DNA from: an uncultured Oscillospiraceae bacterium
Lineage (GTDB): Bacteria; Bacillota; Clostridia; Oscillospirales; Oscillospiraceae
Assembly (NCBI GenBank): GCA_910584045.1
Contig: CAJTYO010000026.1
Location: forward strand, 1-34,682
DNA length: 34,682 bases
Direction of reading: 5' to 3'
A model generated the notes under the pieces. The model did no database searches, was not told the origin of the DNA, and saw only the letters and a program-made list of their open reading frames with translations. The translations under genes and the position numbers were made by a program. The stretch's first letter is position 1, and each line of letters starts with the position of its first letter. Below, piece after piece: positions 15,671 through 23,436 of the stretch.

Positions 15671-17308
15671 ATGGTTATTACCGATTTTCTGGAGCGAAAC
15701 GCCCGGCTGTACGGCGACGAGACGGCGCTGGTGGAGCTGAGCCCCTCGGAGGAGCGGGACAGGGCTGTCACCTGGCGGGAGGCCAGCCTGATCGAGAGCG
15801 CCCAGCCCGACGCCCCCTACCGCCGGGCGCTGAGCTGGCGGGATTTTGACCGCCGGGCCAACCGCTTCGCCAATCTGCTGCTCAGCCGGGGCGTGGAGCG
15901 GGGGACCAAGGTGGGGATTCTGATGATGAACTGCCTGGAGTGGCTGCCGGTGTATTTCGGCGCGCTGAAGGCCGGATGCATCGCCGTGCCGCTGAACTTC
16001 CGGTACTCCGCCGAGGAGATCAGGTACTGTCTGGAGCTGGCGGACGTGGAGACGCTGGTGTTCGGGCCGGAGTTCATCAGCCGGCTGGACGCCGTCCAGG
16101 ACCAGCTCTCCCGGGTGCGGTTCCGCTTCTTCGTGGGGCGGGGGAAGCCCGCCTACGCCGAAGACTGCTTTAAGCTGATGGGCTTCTGCTCCTCCAGCCC
16201 GCCGCCGGTGGCCCTGGAGGAGACGGACCACGCGGCCATCTACTTCTCCTCCGGCACCACCGGTTTTCCCAAGGCCATCCTGCACAACCACCGGGCTCTG
16301 GTGTCCTCCTGCGAGACGGAGCAGAAGCACCACGGACAAACACGGGAGGACGTGTTTTTGTGCATCCCGCCGCTGTACCACACGGGGGCCAAGATGCACT
16401 GGTTCGGCAGCCTGATCTCCGGCAGCCGGGCGGTGCTGCTGCGGGGGGTGAAGCCGGAGTGGATTCTCCGGGCGGTGACGGAGGAGAAGTGCACCATCGT
16501 GTGGCTGCTGGTGCCCTGGGCTCAGGATCTGCTGGACGCCGTGGATGCGGGGAAGGTGGACCTCGGCCACTATCTGCTGGATCAGTGGCGGCTGATGCAC
16601 ATCGGCGCACAGCCGGTGCCCCCCAGCCTCATCAAGCGCTGGAAGCAGATTTTCCCCCACCACCAGTACGACACCAACTACGGCCTGAGCGAATCCATCG
16701 GGCCCGGCTGCGTCCACCTGGGGGTGGAGAACATCCACAAGGTGGGGGCCATCGGCGTGCCGGGCCACCACTGGGAGACCCGGATTGTGGACGAGAATTG
16801 GCAGGACGTGCCCCAGGGGGAGATCGGCGAGCTGGCGGTGAAGGGGCCCGGCGTGATGCTGTGCTACTACAAGAACAAGGAGGCCACCGACGAAATTTTA
16901 AAGGACGGGTGGCTGTATACCGGCGATATGGCCCGGATGGACGAGGACGGGTTCATCTTCCTGGTGGACCGGAAGAAGGACGTGGTCATCTCCGGCGGCG
17001 AGAACATCTATCCCGTCCAGATCGAGGACTTCCTGCGCAAGTACGACAAGGTCAAGGACGTGGCGGTGATCGGCCTGCCGGAGCCCCGGCTGGGCGAGAT
17101 CGCGGCGGCGGTCGTCGAGGTGAAGGAGGGCGTGGACTGCACGGAGGAGGAGATCGCCGCCTTCTGCCGGGAGCTGCCCCGGTACAAGCGGCCCAGAAGG
17201 ATTATCTTTGACAGGGTGCCCCGGAACCCGACGGGGAAAATTGAGAAGCCCGTTCTGCGGGAGAGGTACTGCGGAGGAAGATTGGTGGAAGCGCAGATTT
17301 CCAACTGA
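15671..17308 (+). CDS. AMP-forming acyl-CoA ligase
   Basis: A 545-residue adenylate-forming enzyme that activates a carboxylic acid with ATP and joins it to coenzyme A. Landmarks: the phosphate-binding loop SSGTTG at residues 193-198, YGLSESIGPG (A5 motif), the GWLYTGDMARMDEDGFIFLVDRKKDVVISGGENIYPVQIE block (A7-A8), and PTGKIEK with catalytic Lys523. The length and the N-terminal LSWRDFDRRANRFANLLLSRGV fit the fatty-acid/aromatic-acid ligases rather than acetyl-CoA synthetase. The ATG at 15671 follows TTGGAGGAAC. The symporter begins 27 bp later, and IorAB lies further on, suggesting an aryl acid (phenylacetate, indoleacetate or a hydroxyphenyl relative) as substrate. The substrate is inferred from neighbours only. 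Confidence 0.9.
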   Translation: MVITDFLERNARLYGDETALVELSPSEERDRAVTWREASLIESAQPDAPYRRALSWRDFDRRANRFANLLLSRGVERGTKVGILMMNCLEWLPVYFGALKAGCIAVPLNFRYSAEEIRYCLELADVETLVFGPEFISRLDAVQDQLSRVRFRFFVGRGKPAYAEDCFKLMGFCSSSPPPVALEETDHAAIYFSSGTTGFPKAILHNHRALVSSCETEQKHHGQTREDVFLCIPPLYHTGAKMHWFGSLISGSRAVLLRGVKPEWILRAVTEEKCTIVWLLVPWAQDLLDAVDAGKVDLGHYLLDQWRLMHIGAQPVPPSLIKRWKQIFPHHQYDTNYGLSESIGPGCVHLGVENIHKVGAIGVPGHHWETRIVDENWQDVPQGEIGELAVKGPGVMLCYYKNKEATDEILKDGWLYTGDMARMDEDGFIFLVDRKKDVVISGGENIYPVQIEDFLRKYDKVKDVAVIGLPEPRLGEIAAAVVEVKEGVDCTEEEIAAFCRELPRYKRPRRIIFDRVPRNPTGKIEKPVLRERYCGGRLVEAQISN

Positions 17309-17335
17309 CCGCCCAAGGATGGAGGGAGAATATCT

Positions 17336-18886
17336 ATGGATCTTGCAATTAAACTGGTTTTACTGGTCATTTTCTTCGGAAGCATGATCGCCATCGGGCT
17401 GTACTGCCGCCGGAACGCCGCCGACGTCAGCGGCTTCGTCCTGGGCGGACGGAGCGTGGGGCCGTGGCTCACGGCCTTTGCATACGGAACCAGCTATTTT
17501 TCCGCGGTGGTCTTTGTGGGCTACGCGGGGCAGTTCGGGTGGAAATACGGCATTGCCGCCACCTGGGCGGGGCTGGGCAACGCGTTTATCGGCTCCCTGC
17601 TGGCCTGGGTGGTGCTGGGCCGGCGGACGAGGGTGATGACCCAGCACCTGGACAGTGCCACCATGCCGGAGTTCTTCGGCAAGCGGTTTGACAGCGGGTC
17701 GCTGAAGCTGGCGGCCTCGGCCATTATCTTCATCTTCCTGATCCCGTACACCGCCTCGCTGTACAACGGCCTGAGCCGCCTGTTCGGCATGGCCTTTGAC
17801 ATCGACTACTCGGTATGTGTGATCGTGATGGCGGTACTGACAGGCGTGTATGTCATCGCGGGGGGCTATATGGCCACTGCCATCAACGATTTTATTCAGG
17901 GCATCATCATGCTGGCGGGCATCGTGGCGGTCATTCTGGCGGTTTTGAACAGCCAGGGCGGCTTCCTGGCCGCGCTGGAGAAGCTGGCTCAGGTCCAGGG
18001 GGACAGCGCGATACCGGGGGTCTACGCCTCCTTCTTCGGTCCTGACCCGGTGAATCTGCTGGGGGTGGTGATCCTGACCAGCCTGGGCACCTGGGGACTG
18101 CCCCAGATGGTGCAGAAGTTTTACGCCATCAAGAGCGAGGCGGCCATCAGCAAGGGGACTGTCATCTCCACCGCCTTCGCCCTGATAGTGGCGGGAGGGT
18201 GCTACTTTCTGGGCGGCTTCGGGCGGCTGTTTGCGGACAGGGTCGATATCGCGGCCAACGGCTATGACTCCGTCATCCCCGCCATGCTGTCCGGCCTGCC
18301 GGCTATTCTGATCGCGGTGGTAGTGATTCTGGTGCTGTCCGCGTCTATGTCCACGCTGTCCTCACTGGTGCTGGCCTCCAGCTCTACCTTGACATTGGAC
18401 TTCATCAAGGGTAATATAATCAGGGATATGGACGAGCGGCGGCAGGTGAGGTGGATGCGGGGCCTGGTGGTGGTGTTCATCGCCATCTCGGTGGTGCTGG
18501 CGCTGATCCAGTACAAGTCCAGCGTCACGTTCATCGCCCAGCTGATGGGCGTGAGCTGGGGTGCGCTGGCGGGGGCGTTTTTAGCGCCGTTTTTGTACGG
18601 GCTGTACTGGAAGCGGACCACCAAAGCGGCCTGCTGGGTCAGCTTTGTGTTCTCTGCCGTGTTCATGCTGGCGGTCATTTCGCCGGCGAAGGGATATCTG
18701 CCCGCCCTGCTGCAGTCTCCGATCAACGCGGGGGCGTTCTGCATGATTATGGGGCTGGTCATCGTGCCGGCGGTCAGCACGGTGACCAGGGCCCCCGGAA
18801 GGGAGCGGCTGGACGAGATGTTCTCCTGCTACGAAAGGATGGTTACGGTTACGGTAAAGGATTCGATCGGCGAGCAGGAGGGGTAA
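17336..18886 (+). CDS. Sodium/solute symporter (SSS family)
   Basis: A 516-residue membrane transporter of the SSS family, which includes the proline, pantothenate and monocarboxylate carriers and couples uptake to sodium. About thirteen hydrophobic segments are seen. Family landmarks include GLYCRRNAADVSGFVLGGRSVGPWLTAFAYGTSYFSAVVFVGYAG at the N terminus, MPEFFGKRFDSGSLK near residue 110, VIAGGYMATAINDFIQGIIM in the middle, and LSASMSTLSSLVLASSSTLTLDF, which carries the Ser/Thr residues of the sodium site. The ATG at 17336 follows GGAGGGAGAA. It lies directly behind the acyl-CoA ligase, so it most likely imports the acid which that enzyme activates. Substrate not determined from sequence. 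Confidence 0.93.
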   Translation: MDLAIKLVLLVIFFGSMIAIGLYCRRNAADVSGFVLGGRSVGPWLTAFAYGTSYFSAVVFVGYAGQFGWKYGIAATWAGLGNAFIGSLLAWVVLGRRTRVMTQHLDSATMPEFFGKRFDSGSLKLAASAIIFIFLIPYTASLYNGLSRLFGMAFDIDYSVCVIVMAVLTGVYVIAGGYMATAINDFIQGIIMLAGIVAVILAVLNSQGGFLAALEKLAQVQGDSAIPGVYASFFGPDPVNLLGVVILTSLGTWGLPQMVQKFYAIKSEAAISKGTVISTAFALIVAGGCYFLGGFGRLFADRVDIAANGYDSVIPAMLSGLPAILIAVVVILVLSASMSTLSSLVLASSSTLTLDFIKGNIIRDMDERRQVRWMRGLVVVFIAISVVLALIQYKSSVTFIAQLMGVSWGALAGAFLAPFLYGLYWKRTTKAACWVSFVFSAVFMLAVISPAKGYLPALLQSPINAGAFCMIMGLVIVPAVSTVTRAPGRERLDEMFSCYERMVTVTVKDSIGEQEG

Positions 18887-18918
18887 GGAGATACCGGCCG
18901 TATAACAGATACGCACGC

Positions 18919-18981
18919 GTCCGGCCGCCCAAAGGGCGGCCGGACGGAAGAAATTTTCCCCTGCCGCGCGGGGCGCGGCAG
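18919..18981 (+). terminator. Two stem-loops between symporter and iorA
   Basis: A perfect 12-bp stem with an AAA loop (18919-18930 and 18934-18945) is followed by a perfect 9-bp stem with a GGG loop (18961-18969 and 18973-18981). Neither has a T-run directly after it, and no promoter is visible before iorA. They may attenuate read-through or protect the upstream mRNA end after processing. Confidence 0.55.
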
Positions 18982-19007
18982 AGATTCATTGAGGAGGAAA
19001 CCGGAAT

Positions 19008-20750
19008 ATGAAAAAACTGCTCCTGGGCAACGAGGCCGTTGCCCGCGGCCTGTGGGAGGCGGGCTGCACCTTTGTCTCCAGCTACCCCGGCACGCCCAGT
19101 ACGGAAATTACCGAGGCCGCCGCCAAGTACCCGGAGATTTACGCCGAGTGGGCCCCCAATGAGAAGGTGGCTGTGGAGGCCGCCTTCGGCGCGTCCCTGG
19201 CGGGCCGCCGCAGCTTCTGCGGCATGAAGCACGTGGGGCTGAACGTGGCGGCGGACCCTCTGTTCACCATCGCCTATACTGGCGTCAACGGCGGCATGAT
19301 CATCGGCGTGGCCGACGACGCGGGGATGCACTCCTCCCAGAACGAGCAGGATTCCCGCCACTACGCCCGGGCAGCCAAGCTGCCCATGCTGGAGCCCGGC
19401 GACTCCGCCGAGGCGCTGGCCTTCACAAAGCGGGCCTATGAAATCTCCGAGGAGTTCGACACGCCCGTCATTATGAAAATGTGCACCCGCGTCTCCCACT
19501 CCCAGAGCGTGGTGGAGCCCGGCGAGCGGGCGGAGCGCGACCCCAGGGCCTATGAGAAGGACGGGGCCAAGTACATCATGATGCCCGGCAACGCCAAGCG
19601 CCGCCACCCCGTTGTGGAGAAGCGCCTGGAGAGGCTCGCCGCATGGGCGGAGACGGCGGACGTCAACCGTGTGGAGCCGGGCAGCGACCACAAGATGGGG
19701 ATTATTACCTCCTCCACCAGCTACCAGTACGTCAAGGAGGCCTGCGGCGATACATACCCGGTGCTGAAACTGGGCATGGTCTGGCCTCTGCCGGAGAAGA
19801 AGATTCGGGACTTCGCCGGGAGCGTGGAGCTGCTGGTGGTGGTGGAGGAGCTGGACGGGTTCATTGAAAGCTTCTGCCGGGATCTGGGACTGGCCTGCAC
19901 GGGGAAGAGCAGCTTCTCCCCCATCGGCGAGCTGAGCCAGAACAAGGTGGAGGAGCAGCTGACCAGGAACGCGCGCGCGGGCGTGAAGCTGGACGAGGCC
20001 ATCCCGCCCCGGCCCCCCGTCATGTGCGCCGGCTGTCCCCACAGAGGGCTGTTCTATACGCTGAAAAAGAACGAGCTGACCGTTCTGGGGGACATCGGAT
20101 GCTATACCCTGGGCGCGGTGGCCCCCCTGGGGGCCATGGACACCACCATTTGCATGGGCGCGTCCATCTCCGGCCTCCACGGCTTCAACAAGGCCTCCGG
20201 CGGCGAGAACGAGGGGAAAGCTGTGGCCGTCATTGGCGACTCCACCTTCATGCACTCCGGTGTGACGGGCCTCATCAACGTGGCCTACAATGAATCCAAC
20301 TCCACGGTCATCATCCTGGACAACTCCATCACCGGCATGACCGGGCACCAGCAGAATCCCACCACCGGCTTCAACCTCAAGGGCGACCCCTGCGCCAAGA
20401 TCGACCTGGAGAGCCTGTGCCATGCGGTGGGGATCAAGCGGGTGCGCGTGGTGGACCCCTACGACCTGGCCGCCTGCGACCAGGCGGTGAAGGAGGAGCT
20501 GGCGGTGAAGGAGCCGTCGGTCATCATCTCCCGCCGCCCCTGTGCCCTGCTGAAGTACGTCAGACACCCCGGGCCCATCGAGGCCGACGGGGACAAGTGC
20601 GTGGGATGCAAGTCCTGCATGAAAATCGGGTGCCCCGCCATCAGCATCGCGGACGGAAAGGCGGTTATCGACAGCACCCTCTGCACGGGCTGCGGCGTGT
20701 GCGCCCAGCTGTGCAAATTTGACGCCCTGGGCGGAAGGAAGGAGGCGTGA
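19008..20750 (+). CDS. iorA: Indolepyruvate:ferredoxin oxidoreductase, alpha subunit
   Basis: The large subunit of the TPP-dependent enzyme that converts arylpyruvates from Trp, Phe and Tyr to aryl-acetyl-CoA and CO2 with reduction of ferredoxin; reversible, cytoplasmic, oxygen-sensitive. 580 residues, slightly short for the family. The N-terminal pyrimidine-binding part begins LLGNEAVARGLWEAGCTFVSSYPGTPSTEI. The TPP part has MCAGCPHRGLFY, GDIGCYTLG and GDSTFMHSGVTGLINVAYN. The C terminus holds two ferredoxin-like clusters: Cys531/534/537/542 followed by Pro, and Cys559/562/565/569. The ATG at 19008 follows GAGGAGGAAACC. It is joined to iorB by overlapping stop and start context, and lies downstream of the ligase and symporter. 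Confidence 0.97.
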   Translation: MKKLLLGNEAVARGLWEAGCTFVSSYPGTPSTEITEAAAKYPEIYAEWAPNEKVAVEAAFGASLAGRRSFCGMKHVGLNVAADPLFTIAYTGVNGGMIIGVADDAGMHSSQNEQDSRHYARAAKLPMLEPGDSAEALAFTKRAYEISEEFDTPVIMKMCTRVSHSQSVVEPGERAERDPRAYEKDGAKYIMMPGNAKRRHPVVEKRLERLAAWAETADVNRVEPGSDHKMGIITSSTSYQYVKEACGDTYPVLKLGMVWPLPEKKIRDFAGSVELLVVVEELDGFIESFCRDLGLACTGKSSFSPIGELSQNKVEEQLTRNARAGVKLDEAIPPRPPVMCAGCPHRGLFYTLKKNELTVLGDIGCYTLGAVAPLGAMDTTICMGASISGLHGFNKASGGENEGKAVAVIGDSTFMHSGVTGLINVAYNESNSTVIILDNSITGMTGHQQNPTTGFNLKGDPCAKIDLESLCHAVGIKRVRVVDPYDLAACDQAVKEELAVKEPSVIISRRPCALLKYVRHPGPIEADGDKCVGCKSCMKIGCPAISIADGKAVIDSTLCTGCGVCAQLCKFDALGGRKEA

Positions 20751-20752
20751 GC

Positions 20753-21328
20753 ATGGAGACGAAGAATATTATGATCGTCGGCGTGGGCGGCCAGGGTACT
20801 CTGCTGGCCAGCAAGCTGCTGGGCCGCCTGCTGCTGGACAAGGGCTTCGACGTGAAGGTCAGCGAGGTCCACGGCATGAGCCAGCGGGGCGGCAGCGTGG
20901 TCACCTATGTCCGCTGGGGGGAGAAGGTCTATTCCCCCATCATCGACAAGGGGCAGGCGGATGTGATCCTCTCCTTCGAGCTGCTGGAGGCCGCCCGGTA
21001 CACCGAGTACCTCAGGAGCGGGGGGACCATCATCACCAACACCCAGCAGATCAACCCCATGCCGGTTATCACCGGCGCGGCGGCGTATCCGGGAAATCTG
21101 GCGGAGAAGATGCGGGAGGCCGGGCTGCGGGTGGATGCGCTGGACGCGCTGGCGCTGGCCGGGGAGGCCGGGAGCAGCAAGGCGGTGAACATCGTGCTCA
21201 TGGGGCGGCTCTCCAAGTGGTTCGACTTCACCGAGGCGGAGTGGCTGGAGGCCATCGAGCAGAGCGTGCCGCCCAAGTTCCTGGAGATGAACAAAAAGGC
21301 CTTCCGTCTGGGACGGCAGGCGGATTGA
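20753..21328 (+). CDS. iorB: Indolepyruvate:ferredoxin oxidoreductase, beta subunit
   Basis: The small (gamma-domain) subunit of the IorAB complex, 191 residues, the normal length. It begins NIMIVGVGGQGTLLASKLLG, the glycine-rich motif of the pyruvate/ketoisovalerate oxidoreductase gamma domain, followed by VSEVHGMSQRGGSVVTYVRWG and SFELLEAARY, all typical. The ATG at 20753 lies 7 nt after GGAGG; an in-frame GTG at 20747 overlaps the iorA stop but is too close to that ribosome site. Only 2 bp separate it from iorA, which fits a 1:1 complex. A strong terminator at 21345-21378 ends the operon. Confidence 0.96.
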   Translation: METKNIMIVGVGGQGTLLASKLLGRLLLDKGFDVKVSEVHGMSQRGGSVVTYVRWGEKVYSPIIDKGQADVILSFELLEAARYTEYLRSGGTIITNTQQINPMPVITGAAAYPGNLAEKMREAGLRVDALDALALAGEAGSSKAVNIVLMGRLSKWFDFTEAEWLEAIEQSVPPKFLEMNKKAFRLGRQAD

Positions 21329-21344
21329 TTCGGCGGCTTTAGGC

Positions 21345-21378
21345 AGTGCCGGAGAGCGAGCCTCTCCGGCACTTTTTT
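21345..21378 (+). terminator. Rho-independent terminator after iorB
   Basis: Perfect 11-bp stem (arms 21345-21355 and 21363-21373, loop GCGAGCC) running into six T residues. Confidence 0.93.
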
Positions 21379-21403
21379 AATGATCCCTGGAAGGAGGGGG
21401 AAT

Positions 21404-22519
21404 ATGAGAAGCTTCAGCTATTTCCTGTATGAAAATTTTGACCCCGGCCTGGAAAAGGACCATCCCGGCAACCCCAGACGGATTCTGGACGCCGGGGCGG
21501 ACGGCTTGCTGTCCCGGGTGGCGGACTTTGCGCCGGGGACCTGTCCCGCCGGGCGGATGCGGGAGGCGTTCGGCGGGGAGGCCGTGGCGCGGCTGACGGC
21601 GGCAGGTGCACTGCGGGAGGAGAAGGGCGTTCTTGCCTTTGATACGCCGGTTTTTCTGGAGGAGGACGCATCGGTCCTGCGGGATTTTTCCGCCCGGACG
21701 GCGGCGGCGCTGGCGGACCGGCTGTGGGAGATCCGGGAAAAGCTGTGGACCGCCGTAGGGGCGGTCCGGAACGGGTTTGATGAGAGGAGAAATCTGTATC
21801 ATGTGCTCTGCGGCATGGTCTTTGACGGCCTCTTCTTCGACTGGCTGGACCGAGGGGGGGCCGTCGCTGTCTCCCGGGTCCATCCGGGCGGACTGGACTA
21901 TCTGTCCGTCATCTATGAGGACTGCCGGGCGCTGCGGGCATTTTCCGACGGGCTCCTGTGCTCCTATAACCGGCTGACCGACGGGAAGACGGCGCTGGAG
22001 TCCTTCGGCGATGCGGACGGGGACCGGTTTGACCTCTACCGCTGCTTCCGCCTGCGGGAGCGGGGGGCGCTGCCGGAGCGGTTCGAGGCGGCGGGCCGGC
22101 TGCTGGATGCGCTCCCGAGAGGGGAGGAGAAGGGGCTGCTGTTGACGGAGGTACGCTCGCTTTTGGCAGGTCAGGGCTGCCGGGAGGACTGCGCCGCCGT
22201 GCTGGATTTGTTCGGATACACGGAGGGCGGGCGGGTATGCGTGCCGGTCTTCTCACAAGAGGATGAGGCCGCCGTCGCGCATGTGGCGGCGCTGGTGGAG
22301 GAGGCGCTGTATGGGCCGGTGGAGCGGACCCTGGCGGAGGCGCGGGAGGGGCTGGACCTCACCGCCGTGCGTCACGGCGTTCCGCGGGGGGAGATCGCCA
22401 ATGAGCTGTACCACGTGCTCTTCGGCGGCATAAACGAGGAGGTGGTGCGGCGGGGGCTGGCAGCCGCGCCGCCCTACAGGACAGGGGAGGGGAGATTCCT
22501 GCGGTGTATTGAATGCTAG
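21404..22519 (+). CDS. Protein of unknown function, 371 residues
   Basis: Not recognised. The protein is soluble and largely helical, with no signal peptide or membrane helix. It starts MRSFSYFLYENFDPGLEKDHPGNP. A segment at about residues 40-90 (MREAFGGEAVARLTAAGALREEKGVLAFDTPVFLEED) reads like a winged-helix with a following beta strand. The middle part (ERRNLYHVLCGMVFDGLFFDWLDRGG) and a near-terminal stretch (RGEIANELYHVLFGGINEEVVRRG) both contain an LYHVL-FGG/CGM element, which could mean an internal duplication. The ATG at 21404 follows GGAAGGAGGGGG. The gene stands alone after the iorB terminator, and its last bases overlap the end of the convergent LD-carboxypeptidase gene by 4 bp. No function is proposed. 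Confidence 0.75.
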   Translation: MRSFSYFLYENFDPGLEKDHPGNPRRILDAGADGLLSRVADFAPGTCPAGRMREAFGGEAVARLTAAGALREEKGVLAFDTPVFLEEDASVLRDFSARTAAALADRLWEIREKLWTAVGAVRNGFDERRNLYHVLCGMVFDGLFFDWLDRGGAVAVSRVHPGGLDYLSVIYEDCRALRAFSDGLLCSYNRLTDGKTALESFGDADGDRFDLYRCFRLRERGALPERFEAAGRLLDALPRGEEKGLLLTEVRSLLAGQGCREDCAAVLDLFGYTEGGRVCVPVFSQEDEAAVAHVAALVEEALYGPVERTLAEAREGLDLTAVRHGVPRGEIANELYHVLFGGINEEVVRRGLAAAPPYRTGEGRFLRCIEC

Positions 22520-23436
22520 CGGCGAAGGGTCAGGGTCCCGGCGCAGGCGTCCGCCTCGCAGAGAACGCCCATGGGCAGAGTGACCATGGGGGCGCAGTGG
22601 GCGGAGCGGACATTGTATACAATGGGCTTTCCACAGCCGGAGAAGAAGTCGCGCAGCAGCTCCTCGGGGCCGTATTCCGGCCGGTAGGCGTTCCGGCAGG
22701 AGGTGAAGGTCCCGAATACCAGGGCGGCGGCGCTGTCCAGCACGCCGTTGTACCGCAGCTGCCAGAGCATCTCCTCCAGGGCGTACACGTCCTCCCCCAC
22801 ATCCTCCAGGTAGAGCACGCAGCCTCTTGCATCGATCTGCCAGGGGGTGCCCAGGGAGGTGGTTACCAGGGACAGATTGCCGCCGGTCAGGCGGCCGCAG
22901 GCCCGTCCGGGGCGGAGGACCTTGATCTCCTCCCCGGGGGGATTTTCTACAGGCAGACAGGCCCCCATCTCCAGCGCCGCCCAGAGGCTCCGCCGGGAGA
23001 AGGGGTCCTCCGCCCAGTCCAGGGTCCGGTTGGCCATGGGGCCGTGGAAGGTGACGATGCCGCAGCGCTGCTGGAGGGCCAGGTGGAGCGTCGTCACGTC
23101 GCTGAAGCCGATGAAGGGCTTTGGGTGGGCGGCGATGCGGGCATAGTCCAGCAGGGGCAGCAGCTGCCATGCGGTGCTGCCGCCCCGGGTGCACCATATG
23201 GCGGCGACAGAGGGGTCGGCGAAGCCTCCGCTGATATCGGCGGCCCGGACCGCCGGGGGGGCGGCGGCGTAGCCGCTGGAGGTGGAGGACCGGCAGGATT
23301 CGCCGATTCGCACCCGAAAACCCAGGGCCTCCACCTGGGCGGCGATCTTCTCCGCCGGCTGGTCCGCGGAAAGGGGCGAGGAGGGGGAGACCAGCAAAAC
23401 GGTATCCCCCTTTTTCAGTTTCGGCGGGAATTTCAA
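22516..23436 (-). CDS. ldcA: Muramoyltetrapeptide LD-carboxypeptidase (peptidase S66)
   Basis: Removes the terminal D-Ala from murein tetrapeptides in cell-wall recycling. 306 residues from a TTG start. The Ser-Glu-His triad of family S66 is in place: Ser112 in IGFSDVT, Glu211 in LYLEDVGEDVYALEEML, and His280 in RSAHCAPM, close to the 115/217/285 spacing of the characterised enzyme. The start is taken as TTG at 23436 because AGGAGG precedes it and the protein then begins KFPPKLKKGDTVLLVSPSSPL as the family does. A GTG at 23457 in the same frame has no ribosome site. The TTG overlaps the stop of the upstream amidohydrolase (TTGA), so the two are coupled. The family also contains microcin-C immunity proteins, which cannot be excluded. 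Confidence 0.88.
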   Translation of the reverse strand: MKFPPKLKKGDTVLLVSPSSPLSADQPAEKIAAQVEALGFRVRIGESCRSSTSSGYAAAPPAVRAADISGGFADPSVAAIWCTRGGSTAWQLLPLLDYARIAAHPKPFIGFSDVTTLHLALQQRCGIVTFHGPMANRTLDWAEDPFSRRSLWAALEMGACLPVENPPGEEIKVLRPGRACGRLTGGNLSLVTTSLGTPWQIDARGCVLYLEDVGEDVYALEEMLWQLRYNGVLDSAAALVFGTFTSCRNAYRPEYGPEELLRDFFSGCGKPIVYNVRSAHCAPMVTLPMGVLCEADACAGTLTLRR

